This document shows, piece after piece, positions 63,706 to 64,000 of a stretch of 64,000 nucleotides of DNA. The notes beneath the pieces are model-generated. The model saw only the letters and a program-made list of their open reading frames with translations, was not told where the DNA came from and did no database searches. Each line of letters begins with the position of its first letter. The stretch's first letter is position 1. A program made the translations under genes and the position numbers. This DNA comes from JBCFAY01 sp038562375. GTDB taxonomy: Bacteria; Bacillota; Clostridia; Christensenellales; CAG-138. The stretch lies in assembly GCA_038562375.1 (NCBI GenBank), contig JBCFAY010000003.1, positions 120,768 through 184,767 on the forward strand, written 5' to 3'.

Positions 63706-63967
63706 CTTTTTCCCTCCGGATTAGGTTAATTCGTATGGCCGTAGAGATGCATTACAAACCACATAGTCATAAATGCAAACGCCTGCGGCTGAAGTGATTC
63801 GAACAAATCACCTATCTATTATCCATAATATTCTTATGGTTGCGACGCGGTGCAGCGTCAAAGCGATTTCCTTTGGAATAAAAAGGAACGCCCCCCGCCA
63901 AATGGACTGAACCCCGATCATAGGACACGGAGAAAACGCCCAGTCGTAGAATAGCGAGTAATTACGC

Positions 63968-64000
63968 AAACTGACGCCGTTTTTCAAGCGGCGTCAGTTT
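63968..64000. terminator. Terminator-like hairpin at window edge
   Basis: AAACTGACGCCG and its complement form a perfect 12-base stem around TTTTTCAAG, ending in TTT at the edge. The gene it serves lies outside the window. Confidence 0.5.

Overview
The window reads as chromosomal DNA of an anaerobic Clostridia-type Bacillota. The evidence is strong GGAGG-type ribosome sites, RNase Y, a YlbF-family protein, a SigB-like partner-switching module, a valine T-box leader, an ECF vitamin transporter subunit and a YnbB-family protein beside miaA. Gene content hints at a Christensenellales-like lineage, but nothing here proves it. No CRISPR array, rRNA or insertion sequence was seen.

Layout. (1) 1-607: the 3' end of recA. 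(2) 608-9980: an accessory-looking block between recA and rny: a flavin reductase, a four-gene BMP-type (nucleoside-like) ABC transporter, a NodB-fold hydrolase, a homologue of methenyl-tetrahydromethanopterin cyclohydrolase (Mch), and a GntR regulator. (3) 10.2-13.1 kb: rny, an M19 dipeptidase and tRNA-Trp. (4) 13.2-20.4 kb: an operon of one giant multidomain protein (HD, helical repeats, NadD-like nucleotidylyltransferase, GNAT-like, phosphoribosyltransferase-like), an LDH-fold dehydrogenase and a flavodoxin-fold protein. (5) 20.5-24.4 kb: an M23 peptidase, then purA-purB. (6) 24.5-27.2 kb: a zinc-ribbon protein coupled to STAS / RsbW-like / sigma / RsbW-like genes. (7) 27.5-29.8 kb: folC and eight tRNAs on the minus strand. 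(8) 29.9-38.9 kb: miaB-ylbF-mutS-mutL-miaA-ynbB-like operon ending in a Cys-rich protein. (9) 38.9-42.5 kb, minus strand: tyrosine recombinase, rnhA, proC, Cu/Zn-SOD-like. (10) 42.5-53.6 kb, minus strand: a complete ilvBNCD-leuA-cimA-leuCDB operon behind an attenuator with a branched-chain-rich leader peptide. (11) 53.7-56.0 kb: two tandem homologous leader elements, each ending in a terminator, upstream of an ECF S-component and a P-loop kinase. (12) 56.1-60.4 kb: T-box, valS, a second folC and tRNA-Val. (13) 60.5-64.0 kb, minus strand: a helical-bundle protein, a TrzA/AtzA-type amidohydrolase and a holin-like protein.

How they work together. The ilv-leu operon makes all three branched-chain amino acids from pyruvate; CimA supplies 2-oxobutyrate without threonine. 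The mut-mia operon joins mismatch repair with tRNA A37 modification. The four most unusual systems are the Mch-homologue island, the giant-fusion operon, the tandem leader upstream of the ECF/kinase pair, and the leader-peptide attenuator of ilvB (Bacillota usually use T-boxes there). All function calls come from motif recognition by eye; no database search was run.
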